Source: Marinobacter xestospongiae
Lineage (GTDB): Bacteria; Pseudomonadota; Gammaproteobacteria; Pseudomonadales; Oleiphilaceae
NCBI RefSeq assembly: GCF_023156385.1
Contig: NZ_JAKZAK010000038.1
Location: 1-33,530, forward strand
Length of the DNA stretch: 33,530 nt
Direction: 5' to 3'
Shown: positions 7,453 to 15,244 of the stretch, piece by piece
Position numbering within the stretch: position 1 is the stretch's first letter
How the letters are laid out: the number at the start of each line of letters is the position of its first letter
Translations under genes and position numbers: made by a program
Notes under the pieces: generated by a model
The model's database searches: none
Told to the model about the DNA's origin: nothing
What the model saw: the letters and a program-made list of their open reading frames with translations, nothing else

Positions 7453-8376
7453 ATGCAAGATCTCCTGTACTTTTTCCAGCAGTTGATAAACGGACTGACC
7501 ATTGGCAGTGCCTACGCCCTGATCGCGATTGGCTACACCATGGTCTACGGCATCATCGGAATGATTAACTTCGCCCACGGCGAGATCTACATGATCGGCG
7601 CCTACACGGCGCTGATCACCATTACCGGCCTCGCCAGTCTCGGCGTCGCCTGGTTGCCCCTGGTTCTTCTTGTGGCGCTGATCTGCGCCATGTTGGTTTC
7701 CAGCTCCATGGGCTGGGCCGTCGAACGGGTGGCCTACCGGCCGGTCCGGGGACGACACCGGCTGATTCCACTGATCTCCGCCATCGGGATGTCGATCTTC
7801 CTGCAGAACTACGTTCATCTCGCCCAGGGCTCCCGCAACATCGGCTTCCCGGCCCTGATTGAAGGCGGCTTCACCTTCGGCCCTGCCGACTCCTTCCAGA
7901 CCTCCATTTCCTACATGCAGATCACCATCTTTATCACCACCCTGATCTGCATGACCGCCCTCTCGCTGTTTATCTCCCGTTCCCGCACCGGACGCGCCTG
8001 CCGGGCGGTCTCCCAGGATCTGGGGATGGCCAACCTGCTGGGCATCGACACCAACCGCATCATCTCCGCCACCTTCATCATTGGTGCGGCACTGGCTGCG
8101 GTCGCCGGGTTGCTGCTGGGGATGTACTACGGCTCCATCGATCCACTGTTTGGCTTTATTGCCGGCCTCAAGGCCTTCACCGCCGCCGTACTGGGGGGCA
8201 TTGGCAGCATTCCCGGCGCGATGCTGGGCGGGCTGATCCTGGGAGTGTCAGAAAGCATGACCTCCGGCTACCTCAGTGGCGAATATAAGGACGTGGTGTC
8301 GTTCGGACTGCTGATCCTGATCCTACTGTTCAAACCCACCGGCCTGCTCGGCAAACCTGAGGTGGAGAAGATCTGA
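7453..8376 (+). CDS. livH: Branched-chain amino acid ABC transporter permease LivH
   Basis: One of the two inner-membrane channel subunits of the Liv importer. From the ATG at 7453 it has 307 residues (E. coli LivH 308); an ATG at 7402 in the same frame lacks a ribosome site and would add a hydrophilic tail not seen in the family. The protein is almost wholly hydrophobic, with about eight membrane helices. It carries the hallmark start NGLTIGSAYALIAIGYTMVY and the following GMINFAHGEIYM. The cytoplasmic coupling loop SRTGRACRAVSQDLGMA would contact the ATPases. Its stop codon overlaps the start of livM by one base (TGATG), indicating coupled translation. Confidence 0.95.
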   Translation: MQDLLYFFQQLINGLTIGSAYALIAIGYTMVYGIIGMINFAHGEIYMIGAYTALITITGLASLGVAWLPLVLLVALICAMLVSSSMGWAVERVAYRPVRGRHRLIPLISAIGMSIFLQNYVHLAQGSRNIGFPALIEGGFTFGPADSFQTSISYMQITIFITTLICMTALSLFISRSRTGRACRAVSQDLGMANLLGIDTNRIISATFIIGAALAAVAGLLLGMYYGSIDPLFGFIAGLKAFTAAVLGGIGSIPGAMLGGLILGVSESMTSGYLSGEYKDVVSFGLLILILLFKPTGLLGKPEVEKI

Positions 8377-9647
8377 TGGCAGCTCAAAACCTCAAGCACG
8401 CGCTGTTCTGCGCCATAATCACCCTGATCATCGCCTACCCGATTCTTGGCCTGAACCTGGAGGCGGAAGGCACCCAGGTGGTGCTCGAAGGCGCCGACAC
8501 CGTTACGGTGGTGTCCATTGCGCTGGCCGCAATCGTGGTGTTTCTGTTCCAGCTGTTTCGGGACACCATCATGGCCTCGCTCGGTCGAATTCCCCGCCTC
8601 AATCCCCTGGCCAACCGTGAGCCCATGGAACAGGGCCGCCGCCAGCGTTTCGAGACCATTGCCCTGGTGCTGCTGGTCATGGCCGCCCTGGCCTGGCCGT
8701 TCTTCGTGTCCCGGGGCTCGGTGGACCTGGCCACCCTGGTGCTGATCTACGTCATGCTGGCGTTGGGTCTGAACGTGGTGGTGGGCCTGGCAGGTCTGCT
8801 GGACCTGGGTTACGTCGCCTTCTATGCCGTCGGGGCCTACACCTTCGCCCTGCTGTCCCAGTATTTCGGCATCTCCTTTTGGCTCGCTTTGCCACTGGGT
8901 GCCTGTCTGGCGGCGTTGTTCGGGCTGGTACTGGGCTTCCCGGTGCTCAGGCTGCGGGGGGATTACCTGGCCATCGTGACTCTCGGCTTCGGCGAGATCA
9001 TCCGCATCCTGCTGAACAACATGACCTGGCTGACCGGCGGCCCCAATGGCATAGGCGGCATCCCCGACCCCACCCTGTTCGGCATGGAGTTCGGGCGCCG
9101 TATCAAGGAAGAAGGCAACAGCTCATTCCACGAGGTGTTTGGCATCGCCTACAGCAGTGAGCACAAGATCATCTTCCTGTACCTGATTGCCCTGGTACTG
9201 GCGGTCTTCACCGCGGTGGTGATCCGCCGCTTCACCAAGATGCCGGTGGGCCGTTCCTGGGAAGCCCTGCGGGAGGATGAGATCGCGGCCCGCTCCCTGG
9301 GTCTGAGCCGGACCTCGGTCAAGCTCTCGGCCTTCACCATCGGCGCATTCTTTGCCGGCTTTGCCGGTACCGTGTTTGCGTCCAAGCAGGGCTTCATCAG
9401 CCCGGAATCGTTCGTGTTCCTGGAGTCCGCCATTATTCTGGCAATTGTGGTGCTGGGAGGCATGGGCTCGCAGATCGGCGTTATCCTCGCGGCCATCGCC
9501 GTTGTCATCCTGCCGGAACTGGCACGGGAGTTCTCTGAATTCCGCATGCTGATCTTCGGCGCCGCCATGGTGCTGATGATGGTGTGGCGGCCCCAGGGCC
9601 TGCTGCCAATGCGACGTATCCACATCGAACTCAAGAAGCAGGAGTGA
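8376..9647 (+). CDS. livM: Branched-chain amino acid ABC transporter permease LivM
   Basis: The second channel subunit, 423 residues (E. coli LivM 425). It has the N-terminal extension typical of LivM (residues 1-110 with two hydrophobic stretches and a cytoplasmic loop), followed by the permease core beginning near ATLVLIYVMLALGLNVVVG. The segments LVLGFPVLRLRGDYLAIVTLGFGEI and the coupling loop GRSWEALREDEIAARSLG (about 290-307) are diagnostic. It partners with LivH in the membrane. The start overlaps the livH stop by one base and an AGGAG-containing end leads into livG. Confidence 0.95.
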   Translation: MAAQNLKHALFCAIITLIIAYPILGLNLEAEGTQVVLEGADTVTVVSIALAAIVVFLFQLFRDTIMASLGRIPRLNPLANREPMEQGRRQRFETIALVLLVMAALAWPFFVSRGSVDLATLVLIYVMLALGLNVVVGLAGLLDLGYVAFYAVGAYTFALLSQYFGISFWLALPLGACLAALFGLVLGFPVLRLRGDYLAIVTLGFGEIIRILLNNMTWLTGGPNGIGGIPDPTLFGMEFGRRIKEEGNSSFHEVFGIAYSSEHKIIFLYLIALVLAVFTAVVIRRFTKMPVGRSWEALREDEIAARSLGLSRTSVKLSAFTIGAFFAGFAGTVFASKQGFISPESFVFLESAIILAIVVLGGMGSQIGVILAAIAVVILPELAREFSEFRMLIFGAAMVLMMVWRPQGLLPMRRIHIELKKQE

Positions 9648-9653
9648 CGCGGC

Positions 9654-10409
9654 ATGCTTGAAGTACGCAACCTGTCCATGCGTTTTGGCGGCCTGCTTGC
9701 GGTCGATCAGGTGTCGCTGGACGTTCAGGAGCATGAGATTGTCTCCATCATCGGCCCCAACGGGGCCGGCAAGACCACCGTGTTCAACTGCATGAGTGGC
9801 TTCTATCGTCCGACCGGTGGCGAGATCCTGTTCAACGATCAGCCGATTCACGGCAAACCCGACTACAAGATCTCCCGGCTGGGGCTGGTACGAACCTTCC
9901 AGCACGTTCGGCTATTCAACAAGATGACGGTGGTGGAGAACCTGCTGGTGGCGCAACACCGCCACCTCAACACCAACCTGATTGCCGGGCTTCTCGGCTC
10001 CCCCAATTACCGGAAGCGGGAACAGAAGGCGTTGGACCGTGCCACTTACTGGCTGGACCGGGTCGGCCTGCTGGAGCTGGCCAACCGCGAGGCTGGCAAC
10101 CTGGCCTATGGCCAGCAACGGCGCCTGGAAATTGCCCGCTGCATGGTCACCGAGCCCCGGCTGTTGATGCTCGACGAGCCGGCCGCCGGCCTCAACCCGG
10201 CGGAAACCCGCGACCTCAACCAGCTGATCATCAGCCTGAAGGAGGACTACAACGTTTCGGTGGTACTGATTGAGCACGACATGAGCCTGGTGATGGAAAT
10301 CTCCGATCGCATCAATGTCATCAACCAGGGACGTCCGCTGGCAAGCGGCACCCCGGAAGAGGTGCGCCAGAACGACGACGTCATCAAAGCCTACCTGGGG
10401 GAGACCTGA
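9654..10409 (+). CDS. livG: Branched-chain amino acid ABC transporter ATPase LivG
   Basis: One of two cytoplasmic ATPases that power the Liv importer. Its 251 residues contain Walker A GPNGAGKTT (34-42), Q-loop near TFQHVRLF (81-88), the signature segment LAYGQQRRLEIAR (150-162, the LivG variant of LSGGQ), Walker B LLMLDEP (170-176) and the H-loop His209 in LIEHDM. The C-terminal tail INQGRPLASGTPEEV is typical of LivG-type subunits. AGGAG lies 8 bp before the ATG, overlapping the end of livM. livF follows three bases after the stop. Confidence 0.96.
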   Translation: MLEVRNLSMRFGGLLAVDQVSLDVQEHEIVSIIGPNGAGKTTVFNCMSGFYRPTGGEILFNDQPIHGKPDYKISRLGLVRTFQHVRLFNKMTVVENLLVAQHRHLNTNLIAGLLGSPNYRKREQKALDRATYWLDRVGLLELANREAGNLAYGQQRRLEIARCMVTEPRLLMLDEPAAGLNPAETRDLNQLIISLKEDYNVSVVLIEHDMSLVMEISDRINVINQGRPLASGTPEEVRQNDDVIKAYLGET

Positions 10410-10412
10410 ACC

Positions 10413-11120
10413 ATGTCCATGCTGTTGCTTGAAGATGTCCACACCCACTACGGCAAGATTGAAGCTCTCCACGGGGTTTCAGTCGAGGTCAACCAGGGCG
10501 AAATCGTGTCACTGATCGGCGCCAATGGCGCCGGCAAGACCACTCTGCTGATGACGGTCTGTGGTACGCCTCAGGCCACCTCTGGTCGGGTGATCCTGGA
10601 AGGTCGGGATATCACCCGCGAGGCCACCGCGAACATCATGCGGTCCGGTATCGCCATCGTTCCGGAAGGCCGGCGAATCTTTTCCAGCCTGACGGTGGAG
10701 GAGAACCTGCATATGGGGGGCTTCTTCAATACCAAAGAGGAAATCCGCAAGAGCCAGGAACACGTCTATGAACTGTTCCCCCGCCTCAAGGAACGGCGCG
10801 CCCAGCGGGCCGGTACCATGTCCGGCGGTGAGCAGCAGATGCTCGCCATCGGCCGGGCCCTGATGAGCAAGCCGCGGATGATCATCCTCGACGAACCCTC
10901 CCTGGGGCTCGCACCGCTGGTGATCAAACAGATCTTCGAGATCATCGGCCAGTTGCGGGAAGAAGGCATCACCGTGTTTCTGGTGGAGCAGAACGCCCAC
11001 CAGGCGCTCAACCTGGCAGACCGCGGCTATGTACTGGAAACCGGCCGCATCCGCCTCCACGACACCGGCGCCAACCTGCTGGAAAATCCGGATGTGCGGA
11101 ATGCGTATCTGGGAGGCTAA
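10413..11120 (+). CDS. livF: Branched-chain amino acid ABC transporter ATPase LivF
   Basis: The second ATPase of the Liv importer, 235 residues (E. coli LivF 237). It shows Walker A GANGAGKTT (36-44), Q-loop region VPEGRRIFSSLTVEENL (83-99), a classical signature MSGGEQQMLAIGRAL (136-150) and Walker B MIILDEPSLGL (156-166). The terminal switch residue is in LVEQNAHQAL, where Gln193-Asn194 replaces the usual His, as is normal for LivF. It ends the operon; no strong plus-strand terminator is evident after it. Confidence 0.96.
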   Translation: MSMLLLEDVHTHYGKIEALHGVSVEVNQGEIVSLIGANGAGKTTLLMTVCGTPQATSGRVILEGRDITREATANIMRSGIAIVPEGRRIFSSLTVEENLHMGGFFNTKEEIRKSQEHVYELFPRLKERRAQRAGTMSGGEQQMLAIGRALMSKPRMIILDEPSLGLAPLVIKQIFEIIGQLREEGITVFLVEQNAHQALNLADRGYVLETGRIRLHDTGANLLENPDVRNAYLGG

Positions 11121-11132
11121 GGTCAGGCGAAA

Positions 11133-11156
11133 AACTTAAGGTGTCTTGCTTAAGTT
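11133..11156 (-). terminator. AT-rich hairpin resembling a minus-strand terminator
   Basis: AACTTAAG (11133-11140) pairs perfectly with CTTAAGTT (11149-11156) across an 8-nt loop. Read on the minus strand it is followed by a T-run (TTTTT, complement of 11131-11134 and beyond). On the plus strand, where livF ends 13 bp before, only two T residues follow. Its function is uncertain: weak livF terminator or end of an antisense transcript. Confidence 0.4.
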
Positions 11157-11177
11157 CCGTATCCTTTAGTTGCCTGT

Positions 11178-11204
11178 TCGACATGACGCCATCTGGTCTA
11201 TACT
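11178..11204 (+). promoter_or_regulatory. Candidate promoter of the DUF3015 gene
   Basis: TCGACA (11178-11183, one mismatch to TTGACA) and TATACT (11199-11204) are separated by 15 bp, slightly short. The leader that would follow contains a hairpin, CGGTCTTG (11213-11220) with CAAGACCG (11245-11252), before the gene at 11326. Confidence 0.4.
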
Positions 11205-11325
11205 CTGACGGTCGGTCTTGCAGCTGCATTTACGGATGACTCGCCAAGACCGTTAACCCAATGATTTCAAAGCTTGAAGTCATACCGACAAGACGACAGC
11301 AAAAAACCACAGAAAGGAGTGGATA

Positions 11326-11790
11326 ATGAAAAAACTGATCGCAGGTGCATTGCTTCTGGGTGCCTCCACCGTAACGTTCGCACAGCCCGGCTGTGGCCTG
11401 GGGGCGATGGTCTGGAAAGGCCAGTCCGGACCGGCTGCACACATCCTCGCTGCAACGACCAACGGCACGTTCGGCAACCAAACGTTCGGTATGACTACCG
11501 GTACTCTGGGCTGCGATACCAACGAGTCCGTTCAGTCCATGGCTCTGTACATGGATAGCAACGCTGACAAAATTGCCCGCGACATGTCCCGCGGTGAAGG
11601 CGAAAACCTGGAGACCCTGGCGGTTCTGTTGGGCGTCGAGCAAGGTGACCGGGAGTCTTTCCGTGCCCTGATGAAGGACAACTTCGCAGCAATCTTCCCG
11701 TCTGCCGACACCACTTCCGGCCAGGCAGTCGACGCCATTGTCGCTCTGCTGGAGCAACACGAAAGCCTGAGCAAGTACGTCGCTGCCTAA
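11326..11790 (+). CDS. DUF3015 family periplasmic protein
   Basis: A 154-residue exported protein. A short signal peptide (MKKLIAGALLLGASTVTFA, cleavage after residue 19) leads to QPGCGLGAMVW and a glycine/threonine-rich segment ending near LGCDT. Cys23 and Cys63 may form a disulfide. The motif GCGLG...G..G....HILAATTNGT is characteristic of DUF3015, whose function is unknown. The C-terminal half is helical and acidic. A good ribosome site (AAAGGAG) precedes the ATG. A terminator-like hairpin separates it from the downstream Lnb-type gene. Confidence 0.88.
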   Translation: MKKLIAGALLLGASTVTFAQPGCGLGAMVWKGQSGPAAHILAATTNGTFGNQTFGMTTGTLGCDTNESVQSMALYMDSNADKIARDMSRGEGENLETLAVLLGVEQGDRESFRALMKDNFAAIFPSADTTSGQAVDAIVALLEQHESLSKYVAA

Positions 11791-11821
11791 GCGCTTACCC
11801 GCTCATTACAATGGATTGCAC

Positions 11822-11845
11822 GTGCGCCAGGGATGGCGCACTTTC
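11822..11845 (+). terminator. Hairpin terminator after the DUF3015 gene
   Basis: GTGCGCC (11822-11828) pairs with GGCGCAC (11835-11841), loop AGGGAT, followed by TTTCC. The ATG at 11833 lies inside this hairpin, which argues against its use as the start of the next gene. Confidence 0.6.
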
Positions 11846-11874
11846 CGTTCCCACCGCACAAGTACCTTACCTAC

Positions 11875-13743
11875 ATGCCATTACTGCTCCGCCAGTTGCT
11901 GCTTGCCGCCGCAGCGGCAACGAGCCTGAACGCCCAGGCCCTAACGCAATCAGAACTGCAAGAACTTGCCAGTTCCCGGGAGTGGCTTAATCTCGGACAC
12001 TATCACCCCAACACCTTCTCAGACGGCTACACCAGCCAGGCGGACGATTCCGACTTTTTCCTGAGCCCAAACGGTAAGACATCACCGGAGGCGGAACTTC
12101 GAGCCACGATAAATGCGGTCCAGCAACCCGGAGGCGGGAACGACCATCCGGCCTGCCGTTTTCCCGCCAGAGATCAATGGATTCGAAGCAAGCTGGATTT
12201 GGCCACGCCAGAGTCAAGGCAGTGCCCCGCCTATGAGGAATGGACCGAGACGCTGAACACCCAGACAGTCACCCTGGTGTTTGCCGCGTCCTACCTCAAC
12301 AGCCCCTCGTCCATGTTTGGTCACACTTTCCTGAGGCTTGATCCACCAAGCGATGACGAAACAACTGACCTGCTGTTGGCAAACACCATCTCTTACGCCG
12401 CGGACGCAGCAGCACATGACAGTGAGCTGCTGTTTGCCTACAAGGGTATTTTTGGTGGTTACCCCGGTATCACCACCGTTCAACCCTATTACGAGAAAAT
12501 ACGGCTCTACTCAGACATTGAACATCGTGATCTGTGGGAATACCAACTTAACCTGACCCCAGCAGAGGTCAGGCAGATGCTGGCCCATGCGTGGGAGATC
12601 AAAGACCGCAACTTTGACTATTACTTCTTTGATGAGAACTGCGCCTACCGCCTGCTTGCGCTGATTGATGTTGCCAGACCAGGCACGAACCTGCTCGATG
12701 AAGTGAGCACTCATGCCATCCCCTCCGATACGGTTAGATGGGTGGTCAAGAAATCACTGATTTCAGAAGTAGGTTACCGGCCATCGGCAGCCACCGCCGT
12801 CAGCTATGCATTGGACGAGTTGCCAGAAGATCAACAGGCCCTGGCAGCTGAACTCGCCAACGACGATATCAAGCCCGGGGCTATTGCCGGAAAACTGCCA
12901 TCCACCGCCCAGCAGGCGGCCGTGCTGGACGCGACCTATGAATACGTCCGTTATCAGAGCGAAGCCGAGGAGTGGCCCAGAGAGCAGGTCGCGCCGTTGT
13001 CCCACAGTCTTCTGCTCGCCCGCAGCCAACTGCCACAGACCTCCACGCCCCCGTCTCCGCCGGAACCAGAAGTGAGAGACGACCAGGGCCACGATACCTT
13101 TCGGGCCAGCCTTTCCGCAGGCCGCTGGGGCGAGCGCAACTTTAATGAACTCACCCTCCGCTCGGCTTACCATGATGTGCTCGACCCGCCAGCGGGCTAT
13201 CGCGCGGGCGCCCAACTGCAGTTCTTTCGCCTCGACGCCCGCCGCTACACGGATAACAATGAGCTCCAGATAGAAAAGCTGACGGCTGTTGAGATTCGGT
13301 CTCTGTCCCCGCGGAATCAGTTCTTTTCGCCCCTGTCCTGGCAAGTAGGATTTGGCGCTCGCCGAAGTGATACCGGTACTGATCGGGTTCTGGCCCCTTA
13401 TCTGGAAGGGGGCGCCGGTGGCAGCGTGAGGGTCAGCCCGAACGGCCAGGCATTTGCACTTGCGACTGCAGACCTGGAACTCGATGATGACCTGAACAGA
13501 GGGTACGACATAGCCCCCGGCGTTGATCTTGGTGTTCTCTACCAGTCAGACCGGCTCAGTGCACTGGGGGGCATACGTTCTAAAGCCTGGATCGTGAGCA
13601 GCCAGCATCGTCAGGATCAGGCCTACCTGAAAGCGACAATGCATTGGTCTCGTCTAGTCAGCGGGTTCGCAGAGTGGACCCGCGAACATCATTTTGACCG
13701 GTATCAGTCCCTATGGAAGCTAGGCCTACATATCTATCTCTGA
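11875..13743 (+). CDS. Lnb/DUF4105-type envelope protein with C-terminal beta-barrel-like region
   Basis: From the ATG at 11875 the protein has 622 residues with a signal peptide (about 1-22, LNAQA). An in-frame ATG at 11833 sits in a terminator hairpin and is rejected. The N-terminal half carries the DUF4105 motifs NSPSSMFGHTFLRLD (142-156) and YYFFDENCAYRLL (249-261). His150 and Cys256 are the likely catalytic pair of this NlpC/P60-like fold. Pfam now names this domain after Lnb, a lipoprotein N-acyltransferase; whether this member has that activity is inference. The C-terminal third (about 400-622) has alternating hydrophobic/polar strands with many Tyr and Arg and ends WKLGLHIYL, suggesting an outer-membrane barrel. 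The end overlaps the next gene by 31 bp. No clear ribosome site is visible. Confidence 0.82.
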   Translation: MPLLLRQLLLAAAAATSLNAQALTQSELQELASSREWLNLGHYHPNTFSDGYTSQADDSDFFLSPNGKTSPEAELRATINAVQQPGGGNDHPACRFPARDQWIRSKLDLATPESRQCPAYEEWTETLNTQTVTLVFAASYLNSPSSMFGHTFLRLDPPSDDETTDLLLANTISYAADAAAHDSELLFAYKGIFGGYPGITTVQPYYEKIRLYSDIEHRDLWEYQLNLTPAEVRQMLAHAWEIKDRNFDYYFFDENCAYRLLALIDVARPGTNLLDEVSTHAIPSDTVRWVVKKSLISEVGYRPSAATAVSYALDELPEDQQALAAELANDDIKPGAIAGKLPSTAQQAAVLDATYEYVRYQSEAEEWPREQVAPLSHSLLLARSQLPQTSTPPSPPEPEVRDDQGHDTFRASLSAGRWGERNFNELTLRSAYHDVLDPPAGYRAGAQLQFFRLDARRYTDNNELQIEKLTAVEIRSLSPRNQFFSPLSWQVGFGARRSDTGTDRVLAPYLEGGAGGSVRVSPNGQAFALATADLELDDDLNRGYDIAPGVDLGVLYQSDRLSALGGIRSKAWIVSSQHRQDQAYLKATMHWSRLVSGFAEWTREHHFDRYQSLWKLGLHIYL

Positions 13744-14564
13744 CCCTGCTGTTGCTTTGTGGTTGCAGCTTGCTTACCGGATGCAGCGGTCTGTTTTTCT
13801 ATCCTGACCAAGCGGTCTATCTGACCCCTGATCGGCTGAACCTGACGTACGAAGATGTTTACCTCGACACCGCCGACGGTGAAACCCTTCACGGCTGGTG
13901 GCTCCCCAGCAACAATGGAACGACCAAAGGAACGGTCTACTATCTACATGGCAACGCCCAGAATATAAGCAGCCATATACTTAACGTAGCCTGGCTCCCT
14001 GAGCGCGGCTACAACGTCTTCATGATCGACTATCGGGGCTTCGGTAGCTCGACCGGCGTCCCCGATCTGGAAGGCGCTCTGCACGATGCTGAAACCGGTT
14101 TGCGCTGGCTGGCAGCCAACCCGGATGCCTCAGGCTCCCCCATTATGTTGCTTGGTCAAAGCCTCGGAGGAGCTCTGGGGGCCGCATTGGCCGGCAAGTG
14201 GACAAAGACCCAAGCACGACCGGCACTGGACGCCGTAGTGCTGGACGCAGCGTTCTCCGGCTTTCGTACCATCGCCCAGGAGAAACTCGACAGCTTCTGG
14301 CTCACCTGGGCGCTCCAGGTGCCGCTAAGCTGGACCATTCCCGACGATCATGAAGCCCAGGACCTGATCGCCGCAGTCGCCCCAACCCCCCTTTTGATTA
14401 TTCACAGTACACGCGACGCCATCGTGCCGTTTCATCATGGCACAACGCTTTTCACCAAGGCTCAGCAACCGAAGCAGTTTCTCCAGACGGACACGCCACA
14501 CGCAGCGACGTTTGTATATCCGGAGTATCGGGAAGAAGTCATTGAGTTCTTGGAAGCGGAATAA
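13713..14564 (+). CDS. Alpha/beta hydrolase lipoprotein (BEM46-like)
   Basis: A serine hydrolase of the alpha/beta fold, 283 residues. The N-terminus is a lipoprotein signal with two possible lipobox cysteines (LLCGC at 14-18 or LLTGC at 20-24), so it is probably anchored to the envelope. Catalytic residues are Ser150 in GQSLGG (nucleophile elbow), Asp235 in STRDAIVPF and His263 in DTPHAATF. The oxyanion segment HGN is at 79-81 and the typical DYRGFGSSTG at 106-115. The substrate cannot be read from sequence; relatives act as esterases or peptidases. The start overlaps the upstream Lnb-type gene by 31 bp, so the two are co-transcribed. Confidence 0.88.
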   Translation: MEARPTYLSLTLLLLCGCSLLTGCSGLFFYPDQAVYLTPDRLNLTYEDVYLDTADGETLHGWWLPSNNGTTKGTVYYLHGNAQNISSHILNVAWLPERGYNVFMIDYRGFGSSTGVPDLEGALHDAETGLRWLAANPDASGSPIMLLGQSLGGALGAALAGKWTKTQARPALDAVVLDAAFSGFRTIAQEKLDSFWLTWALQVPLSWTIPDDHEAQDLIAAVAPTPLLIIHSTRDAIVPFHHGTTLFTKAQQPKQFLQTDTPHAATFVYPEYREEVIEFLEAE

Positions 14565-14588
14565 AAACCGATTAGATGACACTCAGAC

Positions 14589-14616
14589 TTCACATTTCTT
14601 ACAAAAGGCTTATGAT
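14589..14616 (+). promoter_or_regulatory. Promoter of the TRL-like lipoprotein gene
   Basis: TTCACA (14589-14594) and TATGAT (14611-14616), each one mismatch from the sigma-70 consensus, are spaced 16 bp apart. The implied leader of about 85 nt contains the inverted repeat AATTGG-AA-CCAATT (14675-14688) just before the ribosome site AAGGA (14695-14699). Confidence 0.55.
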
Positions 14617-14707
14617 TGCCAAGCCGTTCTTACGATGAAAACGAACGGCCTGGCCAGGTCTGCCCTGTGCCTTAAATTGGAACCAATTCTAAACAAGGAT
14701 TATCTTC

Positions 14708-15016
14708 ATGAAGAAGTTTTTTGCCGCTGCAGCCATCGCTGCGACTGTCACTCTGTCTGGTTGCGCGACTTCTTTTCCGGTTGGCGGACTGTACACTGAC
14801 GTTGAGCTCCCGGCGGGTGCGACCTCTAACACTGCGGCCTCCAAGACTGGTGTAGCCAAGTGTCAGAGCATCCTGTCTCTGGTCGCCATTGGCGATTGCA
14901 GCATCGAAGCCGCCAAAGAAGACGGTAACATTTCTTCCGTGTCGCACATGGACTGGAAAGCCAAGAACATTCTCGGCATTATCGGAACCTACGAGCTGCG
15001 GGTTCACGGCGAGTAA
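14708..15016 (+). CDS. TRL-like family lipoprotein
   Basis: A 102-residue lipoprotein precursor. The signal ends in the lipobox LSGC with Cys19 as the acylated residue. The mature part matches the TRL-like family pattern: an early VGGLYTDV, a TGVAKCQSILSLVAIGDCSIEAA core, and a C-terminal IIGTYELRVHGE. Two further cysteines (52 and 63) could form a disulfide. The family is widespread in bacterial envelopes and has no established function. A near-consensus promoter and a strong ribosome site precede it, and two tandem hairpins end it. It is thus a separate transcription unit from the hydrolase gene. Confidence 0.85.
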   Translation: MKKFFAAAAIAATVTLSGCATSFPVGGLYTDVELPAGATSNTAASKTGVAKCQSILSLVAIGDCSIEAAKEDGNISSVSHMDWKAKNILGIIGTYELRVHGE

Positions 15017-15071
15017 AGTCTGCCGACTTTACCAGCTCTCGCCTCCAGAATTCTCATGCTGGAGGCGTGTT
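15013..15071 (+). terminator. Tandem hairpins at the end of the TRL-like gene
   Basis: The first hairpin, GTAAAGTC (15013-15020) with GACTTTAC (15025-15032), includes the stop codon. The second, CGCCTCCAG (15040-15048) with CTGGAGGCG (15059-15067), is followed by TGTTC only. Together they probably act as terminator and 3'-end protection. Confidence 0.6.
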
Positions 15072-15195
15072 CACTCTCCTCCCTTTTCCCAACTAATGCC
15101 CATCCGATCACCCGGTAACGGCTTGATCTCCCTGCAATCAAAACCAAGCCCTTGAGTCAGCCACGTTCCGCCACGACTCACAATGGTTCAGGTAT

Positions 15196-15227
15196 AAAAA
15201 AACCCGGCACCATCTCTGGATACCGGG
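15196..15227 (-). terminator. Intrinsic terminator of the TraT-like gene
   Basis: On the minus strand CCCGG (complement of 15222-15226) pairs with CCGGG (complement of 15203-15207), with inner CC/GG pairing, followed by seven T residues (complement of 15196-15202). It lies 18 bp after the stop codon. Confidence 0.8.
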
Positions 15228-15244
15228 CTTTCAGAAAGCTCAGA

